Assembly: GCA_036971475.1 (NCBI GenBank)
Contig: JBAIZL010000006.1
Coordinates: forward strand, 7,108,501 to 7,172,500
Direction: 5' to 3'
Length of the DNA: 64,000 nt
DNA from: Prosapia bicincta
Lineage: Eukaryota > Arthropoda > Insecta > Hemiptera > Cercopidae
Shown: one piece after another, positions 10,845 to 23,811 of the stretch
How positions within the stretch are numbered: the stretch's first letter is position 1
Layout of the letters: each line of letters starts with the position of its first letter
The notes under the pieces: generated by a model
The model's input: the letters and a program-made list of their open reading frames with translations, nothing else
What the model was told of the DNA's origin: nothing
The model's database searches: none
Made by a program: the position numbers and the translations under genes

Positions 10845-11141
10845 AATTATGTCAGCTTGAGCTACTAGTATACATTTGGATCTATATTGATATGTGGCAC
10901 TTGCCTATAGCAGCACTACACTTTCTTTGGTTTCGAGATATGTATCCATTGTCAACTCAGACTGTAACTGACCTCTTGGTTGTTTTAAAATGAGAAGGGG
11001 AGTTGGGATATAGGTATTATGTGATTTTTCTGTAAATTTTGGGGTTATGATATAAAAAAGTGTTTCTGAATTATAATGCAAATGGGTGTTGAGGTTATGT
11101 ATTCAGTGAGCTTGTGTCTATAGTTTGTGTATTGTACAGGT

Positions 11142-11150
<9 letters not shown>
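10845..11150 (-). repeat. Decayed family B PLE end
   Basis: Diverged copy of family B (GAGCTACTAG, CTTGCCTATAGCAGCACT, TCAACTCAGACTGTAACTG) continuing into sequence shared with 53235-53470 (TTTTGGGGTTATGAT). Confidence 0.6.
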
Positions 11151-11172
<22 letters not shown>

Positions 11173-11226
11173 GTGGTGTGTGTGTGTGTAGTGTTTAAAT
11201 TTTTTACTGTTATATGTATTTTTTAT

Positions 11227-11424
11227 ATTTGATGATTCCATTTTCACGTGAGCTACTAGTTATCACTAAACACTTTTAAATGTTTATAAACTTGCCTATA
11301 GTAGCACTTACTTATGTTTGTTGAGGACGGCCGTTTCGGGAGATGTGTCCCATTGTCAACTCAGACTGTAACTGCCGTAGTAAGTGCTACTATAGGCAAG
11401 TTTATAAACATTTAAAAGTGTTTA
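11227..11424 (-). mobile_element. Family B fold-back element, copy 1
   Basis: 198-base insertion flanked by perfect 13-bp duplications ATGTATTTTTTAT (11214-11226 and 11425-11437). The two arms contain the inverted motif CTTGCCTATAGTAGCACTTA and its complement. The left end is the family terminus TGATTCCATTTTCACG. The - strand at 11322-11363 forms the hammerhead-like structure: stem I UGAG/CUCA, core UUGACAA, stem II GGGA/UCCC, GAAA, stem III AC(GGCC)GU, triplet GUC. Confidence 0.88.
11322..11363 (-). ncRNA. Hammerhead ribozyme-like motif, family B
   Basis: Stem I UGAG/CUCA, core UUGACAA, extra U, stem II GGGA/UCCC, GAAA, stem III AC(GGCC)GU, triplet GUC. Found again at 20430-20471, 26780-26821 and 51163-51205. 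Confidence 0.6.
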
Positions 11425-11816
11425 ATGTATTTTTTATTGTATGAAGTCATATATTTTATTTTACAATGCCTTATACAATGTTTGAACCAACAAATTAGAT
11501 AAAATATTTGATAAAATCAAACAATAAAGCATTTTTTTCTATAAAGGAGGTTTCAATTCCTAACACAGGGAAGCTATTTACATTATTTAACTCTATTGTT
11601 ACATATAATTTAACAATCATAGACAAATTTTAAAAAGTTAAACTATAAAACTTATACAAGAAATTATAAAACTATAATTTATTTTTAAAGGGTATAATTA
11701 ATTATCTATACAAACATATAAAAGCTAAAGTAAATCACTAAAGCACATAATTTCAAACACAATAATTAAATATCAAAATCTTGTTGCTGTTCATGACGAG
11801 CTGGTTGTTAATTACT

Positions 11817-12305
11817 TATTACACTTTTGCTATTACTTGTGACTAGACTTTTTGTTAACTAAAAGTTCTTGAATTTTGTAGTCCATTACGTTCGGCGAAT
11901 CTTATTAATCACTTAAACAATAGTTTTTGACTATCCGGACTTTGAATTAAGAAAATTTGTTAAAACTTACTGAGACAGAACGTTTTCGATCACTATGTGC
12001 TGATCTTCATCTATTGTGTAATTGATTAACTAAAAGTTGTTAAATTGTTAATTTAAACTTGGAAGAAACGTTTTCGTCTTCCTAAATGAACAAACACGAC
12101 ACAGATCACACATACTCTTCGATCACATCACTTTTAATTTTCAAAAATATGGTACCGAGGAAGCACAACTACAGCATTCCTAGCGGCAAAAATACGAGAC
12201 TGAAGAAGTCGTAAGACGAAAACGTTTCCTCCAAGTGTATGTTAACAATTTAACAACTTTTAGTTAACAAAAAAGTCTGGTCGCAAGTAACAGCAAAAGT
12301 GTAAT
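11817..12305 (+). mobile_element. Family D2 fold-back element interrupted by a family D insertion
   Basis: Outer inverted arms read TTATTACACTTTTGCTATTA on the left (11817 on) and the complement on the right (to 12305). The right part holds CGAGACTGAAGAAGTCGTAA followed by GACGAAAACG: core CUGAAGA, stem II GUC(GUAA)GAC and GAAA as in hammerheads. A second copy lies at 58846-58978. Confidence 0.75.
11868..12025 (-). mobile_element. Family D element nested in D2
   Basis: 158 bases from CTTGAATTTTGTAGTCCATT to the GATCTTCATC region, flanked by perfect 13-bp duplications TTAACTAAAAGTT (11855-11867 and 12026-12038). It jumped into the arm of the D2 element, so D2 is older. Confidence 0.85.
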
Positions 12306-12309
12306 AAAA

Positions 12310-12879
12310 ATAATTAAAGTAAACAAAATTACTAAAAAGTTATTAAAAAATCAAATAGTTTACAATTTTGTAATATTGTTTTTCGTCTATATAAATTGTA
12401 ATATTATGTAAACTATGTACATGTTCACAACCTAAACTATGAAATTATTTTTAACAATTAACAACTCTGCCAGAGGTCTAAGTTCTTCCCTTAATTAAAA
12501 CAACTTATAATCCTACAAACACCATTGTTGTTTGTGTAATGAGAAAAGTGCTCCATTTTGTTCTAAGAACTTTTTATTCTAATACTCCTAAAAGTTTGAT
12601 CAATGAATAACAATATCATGCAAATATATTTTACTCTGCAAATAGTTAATTTTTCACCATTATCTATGAATTACTAGGAGATCCAAGAATTTAAATTCTA
12701 CTTCATAGCTAACCCTTCCACATTCCAGACATTGAAATTAAATTAGTAAATAGTAAACTATGTTTGGTAATTTGAGTACCTATGTTTGACAGAAGGTTTG
12801 AGTATAATTTTTGTAGTTCCTTATTTACCTTTAGAAATTCATGTACAAGTATTTTGTATAGGTATTTTTTTATGTACAG
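12310..12879. other. No recognised feature (intron)
   Basis: AT-rich intron sequence up to the exon at 12880. Confidence 0.4.
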
Positions 12880-13025
12880 AAATATTTCTCAGTCTCAAGA
12901 TAACACTCCAGAACTTATCAAGGAGCAAACTCAAGACTTATTGTGGAAACTGAGTGTCCTTATAAAACAGAAGAAAACATTATCAAACAAGATATCCGTA
13001 CATTTCCGGCTTGTTTTAAACGAAG
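12880..13025 (+). CDS. HORMA-domain protein, exon b
   Basis: Acceptor TATGTACAG and donor GAAG|GTAAG. The first base completes the codon left by the 6386-6510 exon, giving ...DN-I-NISQSQDNTPELIKEQ, then DLLWKLSVLIKQKKTL and ISVHFRLVLNEG. This resembles the long HORMA helix (LLIRKLYILMQ type) and the following strand (LTMKLHYY type) of HORMADs. One base is carried to the next exon. About 6.4 kb of intron before it hold a hAT MITE and several fold-back elements. Confidence 0.78.
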
Positions 13026-13335
13026 GTAAGATTAATTTCTTAAAAGATTTATTTGGTAAAAGTTATCTGCTATTTTATCAGATATTCCAGCTAAATTTTA
13101 GAATCGCCAAATTAACTTTGAAACATAACTAGTTATTTGAGTAACTAAGTGAAAACAATTAACTTACTTGCTTGATACAGCAATAGAATGAATGGAACTG
13201 ACAATGCCTTTCTTTGATCCTAACTTGCCAGTGCCATTAACACCAGAATAGCATGTCATTGATCAAAATAAAGAATGCAACATGATCAAATATATTATTT
13301 TGATAGAACTTTTATCTTTGTAATTTTTCTAACAG

Positions 13336-13391
13336 ATCAAGCATTTTATCCAAACAAAAAAAATCTCTGCTGAACAAATTAACGAAATTCT
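13336..13391 (+). pseudogene. HORMA-domain protein, exon c, out of frame in an A8 run
   Basis: Acceptor TTTTCTAACAG and weak donor TCT|GTAGTT. With the G carried from the previous exon it reads D-QAFYPNKK, which suits the HORMAD segment after the HYY strand (DYQP type). After a run of eight A the frame meets TGA (NLC*). With one A fewer the same exon would read KKISAEQINEI and end with two bases, exactly the phase needed by the exon at 16029. So either this allele carries a one-base insertion, the assembly has a homopolymer error, or the exon assignment is wrong. Confidence 0.5.
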
Positions 13392-13662
13392 GTAGTTGGA
13401 ATTGAAAACTTTTAAATGTAATCGATTTTCCTAAATCAATAGAAACTTAAATTCTGAATTTGAAAAACTCTTTTACCCATTTGAACAACAAAAATAGGAA
13501 ATTACTTGTTTACAATAAACACAGTGTTGCAGTATTTACCTTGCATTGTTTTATCTTTTCTTTCCATCAGAATGAACATTTAATGGCTCTACAAATTATA
13601 GGGGCTAGACAGGCTACCAAGGTAATCAAGACATTAAACTCTATGAGAAATGAAAAATATAT

Positions 13663-14687
13663 TAATCACTTAAACAATAGTTTATGACTATCCGAACTTT
13701 GAATTTAGTAAATTTGTTAAAACTTACTGAGACAGAACGTTTTCAATCGCTATGTGCCGATCTTCATCAGTGTCTTCTGCTTGGAGATGTTGGGTCAAGC
13801 AGTGACGGTTTTAAAGGTAGGTTATCAATAGTATCAAAGAGTATGTGTGATTTGTATTGTCTTTGTTCGTTTAATATGTTTGTACTTTGTGTTTTTGTGT
13901 GTCTGTAAATTTCATATTGTTCTAGTGTGTTGAGATGTGGTCCTTTTTTGTTGATGTGTAGGATTTCTAGGTTTTGGTGAATGTCTGTGTATTTGTGTCC
14001 TGAACCTTTTATGTGGTTGTAAAATGTTGAGTTGGTGTTCTGTTTGTATTCTTCGACTCTTTGTTTAAAGCTGCAACCTGTTTGTCCAATGTAGAACTTA
14101 TTACATTCGTCACAGTTCAGTTTGTATACACCTGGTGCTTGTAGTTTATCCTTGTTGTTGGTGTTGTGTTGTATTTTGTATTGTAGCTTGTTATTAGTTT
14201 TGTATGCTATTTTGTATCCTGTTTTTTGAAATTTGCGGGCTATTTTGTTTATTGTTTTGTTTATGAATGGTAATGTGATTTATTTGTTTTCCCTATCTGT
14301 AGTGTTAGTTTTAGTGTTTTTTTGTATTTTGTGCCATAGTTTGTCTATTATTGTGGTGTTGTATCCATTTGTGTATGCTAAATATTTAATTGTGTCTAGT
14401 AATTGTGTTACACACAAAAACACAAAGTACAAACATATCAAACGAACGAACACAATACAAATCACACATACTCTTTGATACTATCGAAAAACTACCTTTA
14501 AAACCGTCACCGCTTGACCCAATATCTCCAAGCAGAAGACACTGGTTAAGATCGGCACATAGTGATCGAAAACGTTCTGTCTCAGTAAGTTTTAACAAAT
14601 TTACTAAATTCGAAGTTCGGATAGTCATAAACTATTGTTTAAGTGATTAATAAGATTCAACCGAACGTAATGGACTATAAAATTCAA
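13663..14687 (-). mobile_element. Family D Penelope-like element with inverted ends
   Basis: 1025-base insertion flanked by 11-bp duplications GAAAAATATAT (13652-13662 and 14688-14698). Inverted arms at about 13663-13850 and 14460-14660 share CTTAAACAATAG and GACAGAACGTTTTC. Between them, on the - strand, lies a PLE coding remnant. The right end is the family D terminus ending in the complement of CTTGAATTTTG..GTCC. Confidence 0.85.
13767..14405 (-). pseudogene. PLE connector and GIY-YIG endonuclease relic
   Basis: On the - strand a connector piece (LLDTIKYLAYTNGYNTT) is followed, after one stop, by LNCDECNKFYIGQTGCSFKQ. This is the CxxC-preceded GIY-YIG domain that Penelope elements use to nick target DNA. 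The frame runs on to SPSRRH and stops at 13767-13769, inside the CUGAUGA core of the adjoining ribozyme-like motif. The RT domain is missing, so this is a 5'-truncated copy. Confidence 0.85.
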
Positions 14688-14699
14688 GAAAAATATATA

Positions 14700-15150
14700 T
14701 ATTTGTTAGCCTGCAAAGGATATCTAAAAGAAGAATTGATTTAACAAAGATTTAACTAGGCAAAGTGACACTGTGAGCCTAGTGATATGGTAAGTAATCT
14801 TGCGAAGTTCTATTTGTTGTTATAGCCTGCTGGCATTATCTAATGGAGGGCTTTAAAAATAATTAGTTTATTTTTTGTAATGGAGCTAATTTTTTAAAAA
14901 TATTATAATAAATATCCAGCCATTTATATATTCATACTATAAAAGTTGTCCTTTGCCTACTTCATAAGTTAATTTGACCTATGAACCAATGGTTCTTCCC
15001 GAATTACAGTATTTTCTCTTAGACAACTATCTTCATCTTATCCCTCCTCCATTTTCTAAAGAGGAGTGTATTGTTATACTACATAATGAGAATACATTAG
15101 TCTTAGCAAAAAATCCATAAACTAAAGGTCTATTATCATAAGCATAGTAA
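14700..15150. other. No recognised feature (intron)
   Basis: AT-rich sequence between two insertions. Confidence 0.4.
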
Positions 15151-15164
15151 TTAGACTTATTGTT

Positions 15165-15786
15165 TACAATATCAAGAGCACAGTGTTACAATATATAACA
15201 AAAATATAGGTGAAAAAACCCCAAGACCACAAAAATTAATCAAAAAAATAACTAAAATAAGTTACCTAAGATTAAATCCTTACGTACATTTCGATGACAA
15301 AGTCATCATTTTCAGAGGTTCCTATTACAAAAGTACAAACTAGAATACAAAAAATTAACAAACTAGACTGACACCGACCGCTGTCTGCTGAAGCTTATAT
15401 AGGCGTGAGCTAAGCTCCGTCCACTCCACTTCCCACAACGGCCGGCCATCTTAGCTGCATAAGCCATGTCAAACTAAACTATGATATTTTACATTATTTT
15501 ATCACAGTTTAGTTTGACGTGGCTTATGCAGCTAAGATGGGTGGCCGTTGTGGGAAGTGGAATGGGCGGAGCTTAGCTCACGCCTATATAAGCTTCAGCA
15601 GACAGCGGTCGGTGTCAGTCTAGTTTGTTAATTGTTTGTATTCTAGATTGTACTTTTGTAATAGGAAACTCTGAAGATGATGACTTTGTCATCGAAATGT
15701 ATATAAGGATTTAATCTTAGGTAACTTATTTTAGTTATTTTTTTATTAATTTTTGTGGTTTTGGGGTTTTTTCACCTATATTTTAG
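15165..15786 (-). mobile_element. Family E palindromic element, long copy
   Basis: 622-base insertion flanked by perfect 14-bp duplications TTAGACTTATTGTT (15151-15164 and 15787-15800). Arms of almost 300 bases meet near 15494. They contain a GC-rich part with CACGCCTATATAAGCTTCAG, where the TATATAA could be a TATA box, and the hammerhead-like block GATGATGACTTTGTCATCG in both orientations (about 15280-15330 and 15665-15715). The left end carries the family terminus TACAATATCAAGAGCACAGT, so this copy is reversed relative to those at 27.6 and 46.1 kb. Confidence 0.88.
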
Positions 15787-16028
15787 TTAGACTTATTGTT
15801 GCTTAGTATATTGAATTTTGTACTCTATTATGTTCTAATTCGAATGAATCACTTTAACATTAGTCTATGACTATCTGAACTTTTTCAGATAATCACTTAA
15901 TAATGCGATTAAGTATATTTTACTTTAATATTTAGAAATTAGTTTGAATGTTACTTATGACTAGTTTTATTATACATTAATATAAAAATTTGCATATTTT
16001 GTAGAACATTATCATGATAGTTATACAG

Positions 16029-16200
16029 AGCCTTGTGTTTAATAGATGCTCCAAAAGATTTTAAGTTAGACCTGTACGAGCCATGTGATGAAATTCCTGA
16101 TATTGATCATCCTAAAAACAAACTCAAGTTGGGGAAAGTAAAGACAGTTTTCCATACAATTACTACAACAAATCATGTGTCTGCCAGTCTATCAGAAAAG
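16029..16200 (+). CDS. HORMA-domain protein, exon d
   Basis: Acceptor GTTATACAG, donor GAAAAG|GTAATG. One base plus 57 codons: ALCLIDAPKDFKLDLYEPCD, then an acidic stretch and LKLGKVKTVFHTITTTNHVS. The last part is close to the HORMA C-terminal core of HORMADs (VGxVSTxFHxxKxxVxT), the safety-belt side of the fold. It ends in phase 0, which matches the next exon. Its upstream neighbour must end with two bases, as the 13336 exon would if corrected. Confidence 0.78.
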
Positions 16201-17300
16201 GTAATGTGTTATCCCAATTTACAAATTTCAGTCCAATGTTTCACTATCCTTGCTCAATTTTAAACATTACTGATAACTATTATTTTTTCGTTTAAACATT
16301 CTTTCATAAATAGAATTTAAAATGTCAAAATAAAGAAAAGGTAGTTTTATTTAAAATTGCATATTCTCTCACTTGATGGCAAATAGATAAGCAGAATTAT
16401 ATTGTGATGATTGGGAATGTTAGGGATTCTGTAGCCTGTTAACAGTTGCTTTATAGATGACTAACTCTCTCAAAGCTTGAGGTTTTATAGAAACCAGGGT
16501 TTTTAAAGCTTAGTTTTAAAATTTTTTAACACTACAATATTTTAGTAAACAAATAAGTGTTAGTAATAGTAATAATGATAACAGTAGAAAATCGACCAAA
16601 CACTTCTGAGTAGTTAGGCAAGAGAATAATATCAAGTCCATAACTAAGATATTAGATATGCAATGGAAAGAAAAATTGGCAAACCTGTATAGTACTCTTT
16701 ACCACAGTTATTTTATCAATCACGTCTCAGTGTTTGTCTATACACAATTTGAATGTAGTCAAGCAGGGAACAACCCTCCTCCAGCCTGAGCATTTGAGTT
16801 CACTACAGTCCTCCAAGTTCCTAATAAAGATATTCACCAAAAAATGGAGTCACGTTTGATTGAGGGAAATCTCATAAAGAAAATAGTGGGAAAGTTTTGT
16901 CTGAAGGAGGGACTAATTGACCATAACCTGCTTTGAGCTGTTAGCTTTGTAGCATTTAGATTGAAGACGTGTCATGATTATCTTGCTGCGTGTCTCAACA
17001 GTATCCATAAGCTGTCAACCTAAGAGTAACTGCTGTGTAGTGGTGAAGTTATGAAAACCAAACACCTTCAAGATTGCACAAGCCTGAACCAGGCCAAGGA
17101 TTACAATAGTCCATCCCTCAATGAAGCCTATCTATACTGGTCAGCACATCGTCAAATGTCTTAACTGCCAAGGGTGGGTATTGGCTATTAAGTAAGGAGT
17201 TCAATTTGAATAATAACACGATTAGTATAATTACATCGAAATTGAGAATATAACTAAAATATTATCTAACAAGGAATGGAAATTTATAGCTTACTAGTAT
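16201..17300. other. No recognised feature (intron)
   Basis: Positions about 16700-17200 are less AT-rich and may be old transposon sequence, but no domain could be read. Confidence 0.35.
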
Positions 17301-17304
17301 TATG

Positions 17305-17310
<6 letters not shown>

Positions 17311-17373
<63 letters not shown>
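17311..17373. repeat. (TA)n microsatellite
   Basis: TA tract directly left of a family A element. Confidence 0.95.
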
Positions 17374-17378
<5 letters not shown>

Positions 17379-17407
17379 GGTTAGTTTTGGTTGGTAAAGA
17401 TTATTTA

Positions 17408-19817
<2,410 letters not shown>

Positions 19818-19985
19818 TATAAATGGAGAATAGGGATTTATTTAATGAGTTGAAAAAATGTGATTTATTGAGCATAGAAATTAAGTATGAGTTATACTAT
19901 TTGTAAAATTGTGCGCTTTTGTATGTACTATTTGATAGTTTTTAAAATGTGAGTATTTGTAAGTATTTAAATGATTTTTATCTTT

Positions 19986-20241
19986 AATAGCATATCAATG
20001 GCTAATCTCCAATAACACGTATCTCAAAAAATCCAATTTTTCAGGAGCAAACAAAATTCTAGTGGTGCCATCTAAACTTATTATAAATTCCAACTTAGGA
20101 ACAAAATTTCCCTAGCTTCCACATTTTTGTAAATTACGAGCTAGCTGAAGCAAATTTTTCTGAATATTTTCATACCAATAACTCAAAATGGCAAACTTTT
20201 GAGATACATGCTGTTGGTGTTTACCCATTGATATGCTATTA
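19986..20241. mobile_element. Small MITE with about 40-bp inverted ends
   Basis: Left end AATAGCATATCAATGG, right end CCATTGATATGCTATT, with the similarity continuing inwards (ATGTATCTCAAAA type). No coding. Flanks suggest a TA target, but this is not certain. Confidence 0.65.
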
Positions 20242-20373
20242 ACTACAGATTATTAAAGAAAATATAAAAGATGATTTTATATAATCCATTTGACATTAAT
20301 TATAAATAACTTTATGTAAGACTAGTCAAGTAAAAAAAAAACACACACACACTATACCATATGGAAATATTTA

Positions 20374-20532
20374 CTAAACACTTGTAAATATTTACAAACT
20401 TGCCTATAGTAGCACTTACTTATATTTGTTGAGGACGGCCGTTTCGGGAGATGTGTCCCATTGTCAACTCAGACCGTTACTGATCTCTAGGTTTTCGTAG
20501 GTTAGCTCATGTGAAGATGGAATCAACAAATA
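20374..20532 (-). mobile_element. Family B fold-back element, copy 2 (single arm)
   Basis: 159 bases flanked by 11-bp duplications GGAAATATTTA (20363-20373 and 20533-20543). It contains CTTGCCTATAGTAGCACTTA, the hammerhead-like core on the - strand at 20430-20471 (same stems as at 11322-11363) and the family end AGATGGAATCAACAAATAG. Confidence 0.87.
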
Positions 20533-20816
20533 GGAAATATTTAATATTTTATTTTCATGGATAAATTGTTTACACTTTTTAAAAAGTATCAAGAACAACT
20601 TTTCCAACATGCCTTTATGTTTCATTGCATTTCCGTTGCATATGCTTTCCTTGCACATGCTAATTTCCTACAAAGATTTGTTTAGGTGAGATTGTCTTTT
20701 TAGGAGGATTGTGGTCAAGAAACTCAGTGCATGCGCAAAAATAGAACAAACAATTAAATAGCAATAAACCATCAAAATTTGTGTTTCGGAAATTTACCAC
20801 CTGTTTCTGTTTTTAG

Positions 20817-20882
20817 GAAGCTGCAAAAGAAAATGAAGATGAAACTTATATAAATGACTCTAATTTCACTTCTGAGACAGCG
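20817..20882 (+). CDS. HORMA-domain protein, exon e
   Basis: Acceptor TGTTTTTAG and donor ACAGCG|GTAAGT, 22 codons in phase 0: EAAKENEDETYINDSNFTSE-TA. It is acidic and probably disordered, as expected for the tail that follows the HORMA core. Phases match on both sides. Confidence 0.7.
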
Positions 20883-21044
20883 GTAAGTTACAAACCAATT
20901 TGCCTTTGTCGTACACACAATGTTACAATATTTAGAATAATATTATACTGATTACTAACTTATCTGTTGACTTTACTTGCTTTCCAATTACCTTATGATT
21001 TGCAGTTTTGTGTTGCACATCTTTAGGTTTTTTAATTTTCTATT

Positions 21045-21243
21045 ATTGGTATCATTTGGCAAAAACCACTACTTACTGATATTTTTTAGCAAACGCGTTT
21101 TGAACTAGATCAGTGCATTGTTCAGTGGTGTAAGTCTCATCTGTGACTCACAGATACATTGAACAATGCACTGATCTAGTGAGAAACAATCTGCTGAAAA
21201 ATATCAGTAATTAGTGGTTGTTTGCCAAATGATACCAATAATA
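21045..21243. repeat. Family C fold-back element
   Basis: Inverted arms ATTATTGGTATCATTTGGCA and complement, followed inwards by AACCACTACTTACTGATATT and TGCATTGTTCA. The same block ends the PLE relics near 26130 and 45320. Confidence 0.8.
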
Positions 21244-23148
21244 TGCCTTATGATTGCTAAGGGATGATGGTCAAACCAAATTACTAGATGTTTAATTTTT
21301 TAAGAATATTTTTTCTCACATATATGCTTGAAAATAAAACCGATGGTAGTATAGGTTTACAATTGGTTATTAAATAGAATTTTTTAAAAAGAAAGTAGTA
21401 TAATAATTAAAAAAAAAGAAAGTAGATATGTGATATTTAACTCCTGGATTTTATTTCCCATTTGTACTTAACATAATAACAACTTGTCGAACTTTTATAT
21501 TAAAGTAAATTTATTTAGATTATAAGTTTAGCAATATGTAACATATTGACACTCTGAACACATATAAATGCATAATGGAATTTGTTAAAAAAAAGTTAGT
21601 AAGAAATTAATTAAAGAACAAAAGAATAGGATTCCTGAACCTTTTTTCAATTTATGTAGAGTAAAAATAATGCATGGTCTATACCCAATATTAACTTGTA
21701 TGTAGAAAATGACTTTAATGAAAAGAGGCCAGTATGCGATGTAAACACTAAAATACCTATAGCAAAGATTCTAATTCCGTTGGACGTTCACGAATGACAC
21801 TGAACTGTAGACTGAGTCATCCCAAAACATTGCCTCTGCCAACCACCACCTCATTGTCATGGTGATGTTTGAGCAACACCCTGTTACGGATAGACATAAA
21901 ACCAACTGTTGTAATCATAAAACCAACATCTCTGATAAGTCAGATCATTAGACATTTGTTTATTATAACAATAAAACATCACTTATACAAAATATTGAGG
22001 TACAGTTTTTCGATGGGTAATATTTCAATTGAAATGTAGAAACATATTTTTAGGATACATATTTTTTACCCAATTATTTTTGTACATTAAAGTACATTCA
22101 ATCAAGTTTACTAGTGATTTCCATGCCGTACCCAATACACAACCACGAACATTCCTCGTACTATTTAATTGATACAATGCACGTATTTCTCAAAATATTC
22201 CAATACATATTGTAAGTGTATTCCAAGTACATATTGTAACACAGAAATTAAATTATCCTAGTTTGCCTCCTTCCTTGTAATCAAACGCTTGATTGTTTTT
22301 GCTATGGGTCAGCTGTCATACTGACAGAAGTCATTGAGACTGAGTGTTTATTTCGGTTGATACATATTTTGTTATATAAATGAATAACAAATGATTTCAA
22401 AACTTATTTCTGAAAATGACAAGAAAAAATAAGGTAAGAAAGTTTGGAGGTATGATTTATTGTAATAATGGTATGATCAAGAAGCGGGGCTGTGTTCCTT
22501 GGTCAAGTAAAACTATTTCAACACATTGTAATGTAACATAGCCAGAGTCCCCAAATAAATAACTTTTGTCTTCTTAATGAAAATATTATTTCTATACACT
22601 CATAAATGTTTCTATTTCCTTTATCAAGTATTATCAGATAGACAAGTAACCCATTTTAGGTAGTATAACAAACAATACATAACACTCATATAGACAGAAG
22701 CAGCATGGGTGATAACGAGCATGTTTATTTATTTGTAGGCAGGACTATAAGTAATAAAAGCACATCATTGCATATTCTAATGTATACAATTTTTTTTAAT
22801 TAAAGAATTGATTTGTGTAAATTACAGTAACATACTCATAATTATTAATAAGGAACTTGTCGATGTTCTCTTTGTATTCAAGGCACAATTGTGATGATTT
22901 GAAAAGGACAAAAAATTAATGTAGAAATGTCAACCTATTGGATAATCATTCTAAACTTGTTAGAACAAACATTTTTTTTCTAAATAATTTCGTATGAGAA
23001 AATGGTAAATTACAGGAACATATAATTAACAGTAACTGAGCAATTCAACTCCGAATAAATCAGAACTTTATCATCAAAGGATACATAAATAAACGAGTTT
23101 CTTGGTAAAGATTGTAGGGTGAGCTTAGTTCATTTCAAAGGTAAGTAA
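21244..23148. other. No recognised feature (intron)
   Basis: AT-rich intron; the stretch near 21770-21900 is GC-richer but not identifiable. Confidence 0.4.
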
Positions 23149-23160
23149 CATTGTTTTTTT

Positions 23161-23304
23161 AACATTTGTTGATTCCATCTTTGCGTGAGCTACTAGTAAT
23201 CACTTACACTTTTAAAAAAATGTTTTAACTTACCTATAGTTGCTTGTTGACAAGCAAAGTAAGTGCTACTATAGGCAAGTTAAAACATTTTTTAAAAAGT
23301 GTAA
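23161..23304. mobile_element. Family B fold-back element, copy 3
   Basis: 144 bases between 11-bp duplications ATTGTTTTTTT (23150-23160, 23305-23315; low complexity, so weaker evidence). Arms carry AACTTACCTATAG and CTACTATAGGCAAGTT; the ribozyme region is deleted. Confidence 0.75.
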
Positions 23305-23570
23305 ATTGTTTTTTTGTGCTTGACATCTTGAAGCTATTTTACTGATAATATTTGATTGCACACCATCTTTTCTTTGTGGGACTTATTATTTACTAGTCTG
23401 CGTAATTAATCCTGTCTTGCTTGTACATTTGTTTATTTATATTTATATTTATATTTGAGAGATATGCTTTAGTATTAAGGTAATGATTGCCAAATAAAAA
23501 ATGTTTTATATTAGTAAGTCTTTTAAAATTTGACAGACAACAAAGTATACAAATTTATTTACTTTTTCAG

Positions 23571-23660
23571 AATAACATGTATCAGGAACCAAAAGAATCA
23601 GTAAACAAAAAAAAGTTAAAATCAAAGAAGAGAAACCCACCGCCAATTATTAGAAAAATT
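23571..23660 (+). CDS. HORMA-domain protein, exon f (basic tail)
   Basis: Acceptor ACTTTTTCAG, donor AAAATT|GTAAGT, 30 codons in phase 0. It contains NKKKLKSKKRNPPPIIRKI, a strongly basic segment that looks like a nuclear localisation signal. HORMAD tails likewise end with a basic stretch and a closure motif; whether IIRKI is such a motif is an inference. Confidence 0.7.
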
Positions 23661-23718
23661 GTAAGTTGTAATTATTATTATACTCATCTTCATTTCTGTT
23701 GTGAATATTTCTATATCT

Positions 23719-23811
23719 TTGAGTACAGTTTTCTGCCATTCTGGAGTTACTTCGAAACACACCAACAGAGGAGAATATGGAAACTTTAGGAATGGCAGAA
23801 AACTGTACTCA
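23719..23811. repeat. Short palindrome just after HORMA exon f
   Basis: Arms GAGTACAGTTTTCTGCCATT and its complement, about 50 bases apart, starting 59 bases after the donor site. Confidence 0.75.

Noticed and set aside
13572..13621. Possible HORMA exon NEHLMALQIIGARQATK with good splice sites
   Set aside because: It reads in phase 0 on both sides, which does not fit the exons at 12880-13025 or 16029-16200, and it does not resemble HORMA sequence. It could be an alternative exon but is not supported.
14280..14478. Overlapping ORFs on both strands in the family D PLE
   Set aside because: Fragments created by the inverted arms and PLE remnant, not separate genes.
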